Source: Trifolium pratense (Eukaryota; Streptophyta; Magnoliopsida; Fabales; Fabaceae). From it: DNA of 64,000 nucleotides. Position 1 is the first letter of the stretch; each line of letters begins with the position of its first letter. The position numbers and the translations under genes were made by a program. Where the stretch lies: positions 26,350,001 to 26,414,000 of the forward strand of contig NC_060060.1 in the NCBI RefSeq assembly GCF_020283565.1. Reading direction: 5' to 3'. Below are positions 47,854-59,545 of this stretch, one piece after another. The notes under the pieces are model-generated. The model ran no database searches. It was not told the DNA's origin and saw only the letters and a program-made list of their open reading frames with translations.

Positions 47854-49768
47854 TCTCGCTTTAGTTAGGACCCGTTCGACTTGTTTCGACATTTTATCAT
47901 CCTCCTCCATGCCGCCATGATTCTCTAACTTGTGAGTTTGGTATCCTGCTATACAGACAGATCTCAACTAAGTTTATAGGAAAAAAAGTGTCACCCTTCT
48001 TTCTATCAATTCAAGTGTCACTGGGAAGAAATTTTAACGTGGTTGGTTTGTAAGGAGAAAGTAGGAAAAAGAACGTGAATTTGGTACTACTATTATATAC
48101 TAATATAACTATAATAATAATAATAACAGTAAATATTTTATGTGTAGTTCTGTGAGTCATTTATAAGACCAATTGGAGACTGTATCACATAACTCCTCTA
48201 TATAAGCTGTTTTCTTCAGACGTTACTTGAAGTAGTATCAGAGCTCATATCTTATATTCTGTCTCCTTTTTATTCTCACTACTTTATTTAATCATGAAAG
48301 CTTATAGAATTAATTCAAATGAATAAAAAATCAATTTTAAAAGTATATATAGGGCTTGTTTGTTTTGGATTTTTTTAAAAAAGGGATTTTATAGTGTTAC
48401 ATAATTTTGTGTAAAAAAAATTTTCAAAGAAATTTTTTATTAAAGTTTCAAATGAAAATTTGGTTTGAATAGTTATTCTTAAAATGTTATTTTAGGTATT
48501 TAATCATTTTATTGAAAAAAAAAATTGGATATCAAAATTTGATATTTAATTATTATTTTTGAGGTCTTTAAATATATAATTTATTAAGAGACATAAAACT
48601 TTTACTACCGTAGTGGTTTGGGCTTTAAGTTGGACCAGATTTAATTTCTAATAAGTCATGTTAGCAAAGATTCAATTCAACATAAAAATCGTCTCAATTT
48701 CAACAATAAAACCTGATAAGAAGCTAATTTAAATCTTTTTAAAATTGCAGAGTTTCTTAAAAAAAAACATTATTACAAGGATTAAAATGGAATTATGACG
48801 TATTTGCAAGATCATTTGTATAATTATTACTACAAGGATTAAAATTGAGTCTTATGCATAAATGTCTATTTTATAGGTGGAGGTTTATTTTTTTTTTGGT
48901 AACATAGGTAGAGTTTAGATATAAAACTTATAGGGAAATTTTAAAAAGTTTTATTGTACATGTGCACAAAAAAATGTCAATTAAAGAATAAAACTTCATG
49001 AGACATTAACTTAAAAAAGTTTTTTAAAATTGCAGGTATATATATTTAAGAATATTTATTTCAAGGATTAAAATTGAATTAATGCATATTTGTAGGGAGG
49101 ATTTGCATGATTAAAACTTGTATATAGATTTATTTTTTGTTTAAGAACATTGTTTTTATCATAAAAAATAGACAAAATTAAACTCGTATTCTATATGTTA
49201 ACCCCAAATTTTGAATAGATCTTTCATTATATTTTCCCAACTAGGTTTCATATTTATTTTGGGCAACATTGTTACAAACATGTTGCTAACGTGTACGTAA
49301 TAATGCTAAGGTGGCCAAGTCTAAATTATATATTTATTAGTAATAAAATTTATTTTTATAAGATAGCAAGAAGAAAATGCAATATATGCCTATGTAAAAA
49401 TAAAGATAAAAACTCGGAAATTTTTTAAAAGTTAATTTGGATGAAAAAATCGAGTAAAATATATAGTCTGGATTGATGCAAAATGTAGAGATGATAATAA
49501 AAAATTTTGGAGATTTGATTTCATGTATCCTTTAGCAACACTTGCTACTACAACTGCAACAATATCTCTAACCATAATTTAAAGCTATAATTTTAACTCT
49601 AATACAAATTAAAGAAATATAGATGGAGTTTTTCAAAGATGCACTTGCTTATCCTTTTAGACTGTGCATAGGTGTTGACTCTTATGGATAAATATTATCT
49701 TGTTTGACTCTGCATTACACCTATATATTAATTATAGAAAAAGGTATATTTTATAGCTAGGTGGAGTT
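47854..49768. other. Intergenic region 3' of cycloartenol synthase
   Basis: About 47854-48290 should contain the 3' UTR. The remainder is AT-rich, without a supported gene or definable element. Confidence 0.5.
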
Positions 49769-49773
49769 TAATT

Positions 49774-49836
<63 letters not shown>
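49769..49836. repeat. (TA)n microsatellite
   Basis: About 33 TA units. It is one of four long TA tracts in the window, the others at 27069, 50193 and 58389. Confidence 0.95.
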
Positions 49837-49839
<3 letters not shown>

Positions 49840-50021
49840 TGGTTAGTTTTAATTTTAATGTAAATATAGGAAAGTTTGCGGCTAATGTTTATCTATTTAA
49901 TTAATTTTTTCTTTTTTGGCTTTCACCACTAATTTAATCTGGTTCGGAGGACAGTTCTGATATTAAGTGGTTTCAGTCCCCTTCCGATCACAGTTGCGAG
50001 AGATCGAACTGTGGTCTTCCC

Positions 50022-50191
50022 CAAGGTTGTCAGACTCGAGAGTCTACTCAGACTCGTAAAGGGTCGCAGACTCGATTCGTAGACTCGTACGAGTTTATCA
50101 CGCGCGCACGCACGCACGCGCGCACGCGCGCACACACACAAAACTCAAAGCAAAAAAGCTCCATAATAAAACAAACAAAATAGCAAAGCTC

Positions 50192-50260
<69 letters not shown>

Positions 50261-50328
50261 AATGACTTCAAACATCAAAAGCTCCGGTGAATTCATCACC
50301 ACCAATATAATCATCACCATCATCTTCA

Positions 50329-50360
<32 letters not shown>

Positions 50361-50739
50361 CTCTGCCCAGATAAAACACCTTCTTCGTCGACGGCAACTA
50401 GTTTCATGGTTTCTAATTCCAAACATTGGGTACTAATGTACTATTACGTATATATAGTAGGAAAAAAAAGTTACGGGTTATCAATTGTTTTATTTTTTAA
50501 AAAAAAAATTGTGTTTTGGGCTTTTTATGGGGATTTTTTGTAAAAAAAAAAGTCTTTAGAAAAATTTATAGATTCGTAAACTCGCCAAAAACTCGCGAGT
50601 TTATACGAGTCTATGCAAGTCTATTCGAATCTAATCGAGTTTATCAAAAATCGATTCTATGAGCAATTCAATTCGTTTTTGCATCCTAGATACTCAAACT
50701 CGTATGAGTTTGAGAGTCTACTCACGAGTTTGACAACCA
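50022..50739. mobile_element. Non-autonomous Mutator-like element with 10-bp target duplication
   Basis: The left end CAAGGTTGTCAGACTCGAG and the right end (reverse-read TGGTTGTCAAACTCGTGAG) are inverted repeats. Both subterminal areas are full of ACTCGTA/ACGAGT motifs. TGGTCTTCCC is duplicated at 50012-50021 and 50740-50749. The interior carries a CG/CA dinucleotide tract (about 50101-50140), a (TA)n tract (50193-50257) and a CATCAT run (about 50300-50360). No transposase. Confidence 0.8.
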
Positions 50740-50845
50740 TGGTCTTCCCTACCAAGTTCAGCGCCAATCATCACTAAACAAACTAACGATTGATTATTTA
50801 ATTAATTCCTTTGTTTATGTTGATTTTGCCAAAGAATAACGGACC

Positions 50846-51061
50846 TCACACACTGAGGCCCGGTGGGACAGCGCCATTGGCAACGACCGTACAGAACCGT
50901 ACATATAGATCACAGTGATAACCGTATTGCAGGCAATCAGTCCTCCAAATTATGCACTCCAAGATTGTCTTTTGATCACCAGTTTCTCCACTTGCATAGC
51001 TGCCAGCGGTCAGAGTGATGATGATCAGAAGCACAAAAGCCGCAGCAATGAGTTTCGCCAT
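50846..51061 (-). CDS. Small secreted four-cysteine peptide, unknown function
   Basis: A 71-aa precursor in one exon. Residues 1-24 form a clear signal peptide (AAFVLLIIITLTAGSYA). The mature part holds exactly four cysteines spaced C-x6-C-x6-C-x6-C (ECIIWRTDC, LQYGYHC, DLYVRFC), followed by a short hydrophobic tail. I do not recognise a family. The spacing differs from nodule-specific NCR peptides, defensins, snakins and albumin-1. The mature peptide would be about 47 aa with two possible disulfides. The ATG is the first in frame. A 1,036-bp mobile element begins 35 bases upstream of it and separates it from a good TATA box at 52179-52186, so expression may be lost or altered. Confidence 0.7.
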   Translation of the reverse strand: MAKLIAAAFVLLIIITLTAGSYASGETGDQKTILECIIWRTDCLQYGYHCDLYVRFCTVVANGAVPPGLSV

Positions 51062-51096
51062 GAAGGTTTGTAGAAGAATAAACTAAAGAATTTGTT

Positions 51097-52132
51097 GGGT
51101 AAATGACTATTTACACCCCTACAAAATTAGGGATTTTTCGTTTACCCCCCTATGCGAATTTGTTTTCTGTTTACCCCCTGCAATATAAAGATTTTCTCAT
51201 TTTGCCCCCTAGATGGACAAGTGGGCATATGACTGTGCATCTTTGCTTACGTGGCATGCACACGTGGAAATACATTAAATTTATATTTATTTTTAAAAAT
51301 CCACGTCAGTTAATAAATTATTTAAAAAAATATATATTGTCAAAAAAATAATAAAAATTTCTTTTTAAAAGTTTTTTCTTAAAACTTTATTATTATTTTT
51401 TTAATAATTGTTTTATTGTCAAAAACAATAATACTTTTTTTTTTCAAAAAATAATAATTTTTTATATTAAAAAAAACTCTTAAAACTTTATTATTATGTT
51501 TTTTTAATAATTGTTTTTACTATAAAAAAGAAATTATTTATAAAAAAAAAAATTAAAACTTTATTCTTATTATGTTTTTTTAATAATTTTTTTTTACTAT
51601 AAAAAAAAATTTATAAAAAAAACTCTTAAAACTTTATTATTATGATTTTTGACTGTTAAAAAAAATAATAGTAAAGTTTTATGAATTTTTTAAAATAAAA
51701 AAAAAAAAAAAGTTTATTATTTTTTAAATTTATTTGTTTAAAATCTTTTTAAATTTAATTTTTATTATTTTTAAAAATTATTAAAAAAAATAATAAATTT
51801 TTAAGAATTTTGTTTTTTTTTTAATTATTATTTTTTGGATTTCTTTTTTTGGCAGTAAAAAAATTAATAATAAAGTTTTAAGAATTTTTTTTTACAATTT
51901 TTTTTAAAAGAATATTAACTGACGTGGATTTTTTTAAAATAAATATTAATTAAATGTATTTCCATGTGTGTATGTAACGTCAGCAAAGATGCACAGTCAG
52001 ATACTACGTTGTCCACCTAGGGGGCAAAATGAAAGAATCTGCACATTGCAGGGGGGGTAAACAGAAAAAATATTCGCGCAGGGGGTAAACGAAAAAACCA
52101 TAATTTTGCAAGGGGTAAATAGGCACTTACCC
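51097..52132. mobile_element. Fold-back (long-TIR) element in the leader of the four-cysteine peptide gene
   Basis: Inverted arms of roughly 200-230 bp each: the left arm begins GGGTAAATGACTATTTACAC, and the right arm, reversed, begins GGGTAAGTGCCTATTTACCC. Pairing continues through TTTACCCCC, TTTTGCCCCCTAG, GACTGTGCATCTTTGCT and CCACGTCAGTTAAT. The loop (about 51330-51900) is a T/A-homopolymer maze that can itself fold. Flanking nonamers GAATTTGTT (51088-51096) and GATTTTGTT (52133-52141) differ at one base, as expected of a slightly aged 9-bp Mutator-type duplication. No transposase. Confidence 0.85.
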
Positions 52133-52178
52133 GATTTTGTTTTATGGTTTGTCTTGATAATACACTAAACCATCATAC

Positions 52179-52186
52179 TATTTATA
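52179..52186 (-). promoter_or_regulatory. TATA box, probably the original promoter of the four-cysteine peptide gene
   Basis: TATAAATA on the minus strand with context CTATAAATAGTATG. If the fold-back element is removed, this box lies about 83 bases before the 52133/51096 junction plus leader, the normal distance to the ATG at 51061. No other coding start lies downstream of it. Confidence 0.6.
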
Positions 52187-53387
52187 GAAGAATAATTGAT
52201 CCATCCATTTAGTTTACGCGTTGTCATCAAGTCAATCACTTTGAAAATGACTTTTAACAACTCTTTAATTTGGACATGGATTTGGTGCACTTAATGCGTG
52301 ACATGATAATGCATCTGGAACGTCCGATCAAGAACTGATGAATGAGATCTTTTGATGGTTACTTTTTCTATATTTAATCTGAGATGTCCGATCATAAATA
52401 GATGACCTAAGTTCTTAAATTAAAAATAGGAGGGACTGAATTTTTTTTTTTGTAAAAAGCAGAGTAATTTGAGAAATTTAAAACTTATACGTAAAGATAA
52501 GAGAAATGGAAATTCTAAATAAGAATGAAGTTTTGAAGATTTATGGAAATTCAATTTTTTTTTATAAGCAAAATTTTGAATTATAAGGAGTATAAGGAGC
52601 ACTCAACCCTTACAATTCAGAGAAACACCATTAGATGTTTTGTATGCAAGCTAATGAGTCATTGCACCAATTAGTAAATACAAAAGAGGATGTATTTCCT
52701 ATGCGACATGTTTATTGTTTATTTCCTATGCACCAATTAGTAAATACAAAAGAGGACGTATTGGTGGTGGACTCCAATCGGATAATATAATTTTTATTGT
52801 TTATCCAAAAATTTCTTAATTTGGAATCAAGGATTCACACCGTAATTTAAGTTTTCAAATAAAAAATTCCAAATTTTTTATCGGATATTATTCAAATTTA
52901 AAGATCTTATCAAAAACTTACGGCAACTTGCCAAACAAAAGCTATGAGAAAAAATAGTAAGGGTATTACTGGCATAAAATAAGTCATCTTTATTTCAGAA
53001 AGTCCTCTTTCCCAAGAAGAGAACATTAATTAATAATAATTCATGGAATTTTGATCTTTTGATCTCCCTATATTACCTTCAAGCCCCCATACCGACTAAA
53101 TTATCCTTAATAGCGTTTCGGATCATAGAATCTGAAATCGCTTAATTTCGAAACACAAAATTTAAAGTAAATTGATTCCAAAAACGCATAATTTCATAAC
53201 GTAAATTCTAAAACATACTTTTTTGAATTATTTTAATTTAAAGTTTAAAATCCCAAATGCAAATCCTATAATCTTAGATTTTGTGTGTTGTTATTTATCT
53301 TTGGTACGATTTTTATTTTTTATCAAATTGGTAGGCTTGTTGAGTCAAGGAACTTCAATTCATTGAAAGTGTTAAATGAATTGTTAG

Positions 53388-53620
53388 ATGTTTTCTCTCC
53401 CCACCACCCGTGATTCTTTTATACCCCCCAATATTCCGATTTTGCCCTTGCAAAAAACTTCGGTTCGCAGAAACCGAATTTTTTCTAGTACAAATTCAGA
53501 GTAAATTTCGGTTTTCAAGGCAAAAAAAACTTCGGTTTCTATAAACCGAAGTTTTTTGCAAGGGTAAAATTGGAAATTCAGGGATATAAAAGAATCACGG
53601 GGGGTGGGGAGAGAAAACAT
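53388..53620. mobile_element. Hairpin MITE
   Basis: Near-perfect inverted repeat: GTTTTCTCTCCCCACCACCC at the left pairs with GGGGGGTGGGGAGAGAAAAC at the right. The pairing continues through GTGATTCTTTTATA and TTTTGCCCTTGCAAAAAACTTCGG to a central AACCGAAG loop. About 230 bp and no coding. The 78-codon frame across it is an artefact of the palindrome. Confidence 0.8.
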
Positions 53621-54954
53621 CGAATTGTTATTTTAGACAAATTTTCAATTTGAACAAATGGGTAGACCCAAGAATGTGATGGTGCTTGTGTCATGTGGTG
53701 GTCAAATGAGGTGGTGGCTTACTGGTTTGGCAGGATAGAATCATTCATTTTGGATCCTATGATACAAATTTAAATTAGTTAAAATTTCAGGGTATTTTTC
53801 GAATTTTTGGGAGGCCTAAAGAGCTGTGTCAGGGACTAATTAATAACTTAAAATTCTCTGATTCACAGACCAAGAATTCTCCAAATTAGAGAACCAATAA
53901 TCGGTTCCGACCCCAGATTTTAAGTGTCCCGTTCGAATTATGAACTTGGTGTTCCGTTTTTTTATAAGTCGTAATTTCACATTTTTTAAGGATCTATAAG
54001 TCATATATATAATTGTAAAAAAAAAAAAGTAAAATTATACTGCACGATACAAAAACTACAATAGAATCATGACAAAATTAATCAATTCGAACACGTATAT
54101 AGCATCACACACTAGCTGCAAATATTAATTATAATTTTCTTATTGCATATGCATATAATCAACAAACTGAGTTTTTTTGTTAGTGTAAGCCCAATTATTT
54201 GATTTGAATTTTTAAACACTAGCTTCAAAAATTGATTTTCTTTATCATCTCAGTATAGATTCTTTGCAAAAGTTGTGGGAATGCCTCGAATAATATTGAA
54301 GCCAACATGGAAGGTGCTCTATACTTGAGGAAAGTTTATCTGAATATATAGTTTTAGCTCTAATTGGCAAACTTCTTCAGAACTCGAAAAGATGTTCAGT
54401 TGTTCTACAATCAGTGAGTTCTTATCTACTTGTTATTAATTTTCTGGCATTCTTTCTTTGCCTTCACGTTTGTTCACATGCGTATTTTTGAATGAAATTG
54501 TTGTACTTATTCATGAAACTGTATTGTACTTTGAAGAACATTTTAGGTGAAATACATATGAGCCACATTAGTGATTATATGACATAATTTAATATAATAT
54601 ATGATGAAATCAATGAGTCTTGCAAGACGTTGAGGATAATGAAGAGTCCTGAAGCAATTGGTCTCAGTAACACCGATCACCGATGCATGTTTATATTTAA
54701 ATCACGGTGGCACTACAGTCGTTCATATTGAAACTTGTTCACGTATATGAATACAAGAGGTGAGCTGCCCTAGAGAGTTCTAGAGCACTCAAGAGAATAA
54801 CTGTTACAATATACTGTTTTTGACCTAGAATGAATCTACCTTTTTTCCTCCTAAGTGCCTCCTTTTATAGTCCAACATCCCTTGACCTAATGGGCCTTCT
54901 CTTGTGTTGAAGTATCCAGACCCAATAAGTATGGCATTGGGATCCATAAACAGC

Positions 54955-55095
54955 TCGTCCGTACATGACGCGTGGAATTAGAACTCACGTGGCTCACGTC
55001 ACTCGTCATGCAGGTCACGTGGAGGCGGAACAAACCTAGCTCACGTCACTCGTCCGTGCAGGTCACGTGGAGGTGGAACACGTGAAAGTAGAGGT
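54955..55095 (+). repeat. Tandem repeat with CACGTG/CACGTC motifs
   Basis: The phrase CTCACGTCACTCGTC...GCAGGTCACGTGGAGG occurs twice, about 62 bases apart. It brings together several ACGT-core motifs of the kind bound by bZIP or bHLH factors. With no gene start nearby, regulatory meaning is doubtful. Confidence 0.6.
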
Positions 55096-56614
55096 GGCTC
55101 ATGATGTAATTTAGCTAGGCCTGTAGGAGTGGAGCTCGTGACGTGGCAGAGATGAGCATGTAGAAGTTGATCTCATGGTGACCTGAATGGTCAAACTGTA
55201 ATATTATTTCATGATATGGTCTCCATATCAGTCCACAGTCCACCAAGCGTCAAACCAGTTAACGTGTAGACGTTTATTTCTTTATGAGGTCGACCTATAC
55301 CAGTCCAAAACTCATCAATAATCTCATATTCAAATTGGAAAACAGAATTTTGGTTTTATAAAGGAAAAAGAAAATTGTTTCTGAATTGCTACTATGGAGT
55401 TTATGGTCTCTGTACTTTTGTTGTTGAACTCATCTATACTCTGATTCCTGTAGCCCCTCGAGACATGGAAAAGTGCGAAAGTCACAACTTGCAGGATGCA
55501 ATGTGCCGGTTGTACACTGATCCATAAAGATCATAGGTCACATTGACATCTGCTAATCATAAAATACCTTCTTACATGCTTATGATAATCCTATATACAA
55601 GAGTGGAGCCTTAGTCCTAAATTTTATGTTAGAACCAATATATTAGGCAAGTTATAGACTACAAGTCATTTTGGTGTAGATGTTATATTTCCTTGTTTGT
55701 TCACTTTAATCACAGTCCTCGAGGCTTCTATTTGTATATAAATTTTGTATTTTGCTATTAACTTGTTCAAAAGTTTTAAGTTTTTCTTCGCTCTCGTGCT
55801 CACGCCCTTTGTGCCTAGTTTTCAGACATATCTCCGTTCAATAACATGTGCTGAGAACAGTGGATTCTTGTATATGATTGGGAGGACATAGCTGTTGAAT
55901 AACTTGAGGCCACTCTGCTTATTTGATTGCAAGCGTGTACCGCATTTCAATAGGAGCCGTGTGAATGTTTACTTCAATTATAACGATGCTACTTTTCTTC
56001 TTTTTTGTCTAATTGATTGAAAGAGTGGAGATTTTATGAAATAAAGGAGGAAATGGAAGACTACTCACTGTCAACTGAATAAGTTTTAAGCCCCTCGTTT
56101 GCACCCCTTACGTCTGTCGTTCTTCTACACCCTACCCACTGTCGTTAGATGCACTTCATCCTCACATCTGTCGTAGTTCAACGCCCTTCACTGCAACTTT
56201 CGCAACTTGAAGTCTTCAGATATCGTACTTATTATTATTGCTTTGATTCATGACTGGTTTGGTTATTCTGACATTGCCAACAATTTTCTGAAGATATATA
56301 TGTTAATGCCTTGTATCGTTAAGCAATCAGGCTATTCCTCGTCCGATCCCCCTAAAATGCAGCAGGCATTTTATTGCTGGTTTGGTTAGGCTTTGGCATG
56401 TGTTCATATCAAACAAAACAAAAAACAGTAACAAAGAATGCAAGAAAGTTCCCAATAATTTATCTTATAATCTTTGCAATATCAAAATGGTTACACTCCA
56501 ATTCTGTAAAACTTAATGTATGAAAAAATTTCTTCTTAATTAAGAAGATACATAAAATTGAATATGATTACTACAAACCTATGCATTCTTTTCTTTCTCA
56601 TGTACAAAACATAT

Positions 56615-58263
56615 TCATTCCCATTTTGTCCTTAATTCATGATAGTGTTTGAATGCATAAGTCATTACTATGCTTCCATCTAATCTCTTAATTACAAAAG
56701 TCTCAACCAACACATAACATCCAAATTTCTTCCATCCATTAACACTCCCTTCAAATTCTTCCACTTTCTTAACTCTAAATTCCTTTTCTTTTCCACCAAT
56801 CCATCCAACCTTTTCTTGCTCCCATTTCATTCTCTCAACTATTGCAGTACTCAATCCAACACTGTTTTTTTCTCCAACATTATTGAAACTATTAAACCAC
56901 ATCAAATTTTCTGCTACATCCATCATATTATGATCTACCATAGCTTCCCATCCAGCAATTACAACCATTTCTTTTTGAACAACAGCGTCAACATTCACGG
57001 TGTTTCCCATCTTACCATCATTCTCACATGTAAAAACCTGTTCCCATTTTTGCTCTAGTGTCATCTCATAATACATTGATTTTCTCATTTCTTCTTTCAA
57101 TGTTTTATGAGTTCCTTCCTTGATAAACATAAAGGGACTATACCATTTTCCTACAACAACACTTTCTGAACATCGGTTTGTTATAGAGAATTTGAATTCT
57201 GGTTTGCTCGAACGGAGGGAATCATCTACACCTAATGCTTCTCCAAGACATGAATCATTTGATGTTGAAGCACTCACTTTCCATCTTCTACTTAAAAACC
57301 TTGGAGGGTATCCATCTTCAGCAACAGATTTAGCTGAGAAACCGCTCCTTAAAGTAACTTTGCTTCGACGAGGATAAATCTCAAACTCTTGATGTGTGTC
57401 ATTGATATCTAGAGGATGTAATGGTACTTCTGAGACAGAATTGTAGAAACAAAACGTCTCCACGTCTTCCTCCTTTGAGTTAATGTATGCTTCTCTGCAA
57501 AAGAAAATGCAAATTACATCAAATATAATACTTAAACATCTCAACAAGACTACGCATTCATGTTAAAACTTAAACAATTGGTTCAATACGAGTTATCTTT
57601 GTATCCCAGTGTTAAGAGTCTCACATCAGATGTAAGATGGTTTGAACATGGATTTATAAGTAAAGGCAATCTTCATCTTATAAGCCGATTTTGTAGCCTT
57701 GTAGGGTTGAGTTAGGCTCAACTCCAATTCTAAAACTCAAAGCATATCATCTACAGGCATTGAGCCGTGACAGCGGGCTGTAGAACTATTAGATCTGAAT
57801 TCAAAACTAACTTGTATTCAGATCTAACAGCTCTGCAGCGCGTCAAGAAGATTTTAGAGTAGTAATTATCAAACTAGTCAAGTTTCTATGATACACATAT
57901 CTAAGTTAAAAAAGTAATTATTTTTCACTAAATTAAGACTTACCCTCTTTTCTTGCCATGAAGATGTATGACATAGTATTTATTGGAAGACAATGGCTGA
58001 TTAAGAACTGGAATGAAAGCAACATTATGGTAATGAGTAGTTCTGTTCAATGAAATTCCTGATCTATAGAACAACTCAAGGTTCATGTTTTGAGGAAAAG
58101 GCAATCCCTTAACTTCATTGTACTGTCCCAAACCAAAACAGGAGGTTGGTTCCAAATCAGTATCTTGAATTACAAGAATACCAGAATTAGGACCTTCTGG
58201 TGGAGGCAATGAGAGAGCCTCTTCAGACTTCTTGTAAAATGAAAGAGGCCTAGTCACATACAT
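56615..58263 (-). CDS. DUF1262 family protein
   Basis: Two exons (58263-57944 and 57494-56615) encode 399 aa. They are joined by a GTAAGT donor and a CTTTTGCAG acceptor. The N-terminus MYVTRPLSFYKKS and the stretches PPPEGPNSGILVIQDTD, GLPFPQN and FIPVLNQPLSSNKYYVI are the signature of the plant-specific DUF1262 family, whose biochemical role is unknown. The second exon contains WKVSAS, SSKPEFKF, VVVGKWYSPFMFIKEG and a conserved WEAMVDHNMMD region near the C-terminus. No signal peptide or membrane segment is seen. Family members occur in clusters in plants and are often stress-responsive, but nothing in the sequence proves that here. The 449-bp intron contains an LTR-like fragment (about 57610-57740). 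Confidence 0.88.
57610..57740. repeat. LTR-like fragment in the DUF1262 intron
   Basis: Wording such as AGTCTCACATCAGATGTAAGATGG, CTTATAAGCCGATTTTGTAG and GGGTTGAGTTAGGCTCAA recurs in many plant retrotransposon LTRs. A reverse-orientation relative appears at about 46795-46870. Ends are not definable. Confidence 0.5.
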
Positions 58264-58384
58264 TTTCTGTATTCTAAATTTGCTTCTTTTTTTTTTAGCT
58301 GTATTCTAAATTTGCTTCACTCAACAATACTCTTAATTTTTATGTTCTAACTTAATGTATATGGTAATGAATGCACATCATGAA

Positions 58385-58388
<4 letters not shown>

Positions 58389-58431
<43 letters not shown>
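58389..58431. repeat. (TA)n microsatellite
   Basis: About 21 TA units, 125 bp upstream of the DUF1262 start codon and so possibly in its promoter. Confidence 0.95.
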
Positions 58432-58435
<4 letters not shown>

Positions 58436-59364
58436 TGAAGTGTTACTTTGACATGGTCAAATAATTGATAATTTAACTAAACGTGTATAAATGCTCAAGT
58501 TTGACTGAGGTTAGTGAAGAAAAATAAAATTTTCTTAAGAAGAAAAAGTATAAGTACTTATTTGGGGATTTTCAAATTTGGTCCCCACATCACAATGAAG
58601 GGTCCATTTTGGATTTGTCTATTTGGAATGTTTCAACTAAAAAGTAAAGGGAAGAAGATTCGGGGATTGGCACAGTCAACATTCATGAATGCACATGTAG
58701 TCAATGAAATTTAAACCATTTGATCGAGATCGGGAGGTTTATATTTAAAGATCATAATTTTTATATTTTAATTAACTGTATTTAAATCTAATCCATTTGA
58801 TTTTAATCAGACGATTGTGATGTACTGACTGCATCACAACGCCTGCACTGAACCCATGTCTGATGTTGAGGGGATTGAATTTGACGCAGTTAATGCTGTG
58901 AGCCGTCCGATTTAAATTAACGGTTGAGATCGTTGGACTGTGTTATAGTTGATGCATAATCTAAACCGTCTGATCTCAAATCAACAGCTATGATTGAAAA
59001 CAACGTGTTATTGCATATAACTTGGATAGCAGCCGATCCAGGCCTGATGTTGAGCTGTCAAGTTGAAGAGATTGGACCAAGCATGCAAGTAAAAAATATA
59101 AAAAAGTGTTGAGGATGTTTTGTAGGTGGGGTACAAGTAGTTTCAGCATTTTTAACTTTAACAATTCATGATATGGTTGTTGTTGAAATATAGTCCACTT
59201 TTGTAATGATTAATAAAATTCGGCCCTAGTATGTTCATTTCTAATTATGGTTGCTTGAAGAGTACATGAAAGCATTTTTCATTTTGTTTAGTTTATGTTT
59301 TCTAATTATTTGGTTTTAACTAACCTAAAATTCTCTACTACATGATGCTAGTTGTAGGGAATCA

Positions 59365-59545
59365 GATTCAATCAGTCGTGACCGCATGCAGTTAGCGATT
59401 GTGAACCGTCTGATCAAGATCAGATGGCTTAAATTTTTAAACGGTTTTTTATTTTATTTTAATATAAAATTATGAGTTGACATTTAAACCGTTCGATTAA
59501 GATCGTACGGTCTAAATCTGTTGAATGCATGACTGCACCACTATT
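59365..59545. repeat. MITE-like inverted repeat
   Basis: The left arm GACCGCATGCAGTTAGCGATT...AACCGTCTGATCAAGATCAG and the right arm CCGTTCGATTAAGATCGTACGG...GCATGACTGCACC are inverted. Further copies in pieces lie at 58700-59060 and 11080-11235. Confidence 0.5.

Larger units (their letters stand above)
52187..56614. other. Gene-free intergenic region
   Basis: No gene is supported. It contains a hairpin MITE (53388-53620) and a short tandem G-box-rich stretch (54955-55095). Bases 54640-54960 and 55400-56050 have LTR-like or decayed-exon-like composition, but I could not match them to a family. Confidence 0.45.

Noticed and set aside
50048..50422. 124-aa frame rich in Met and Ile-Tyr
   Set aside because: It is a translation of the CAT and TA microsatellites inside a MULE.
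53384..53620. 78-aa minus-strand protein
   Set aside because: The frame spans a near-perfect palindrome; its repeated FYPCKKLRF/KGKIGIL halves mirror the inverted arms.
57120..57377. Plus-strand 85-aa frame
   Set aside because: It is opposite to the second exon of the DUF1262 gene, whose own frame has family motifs.
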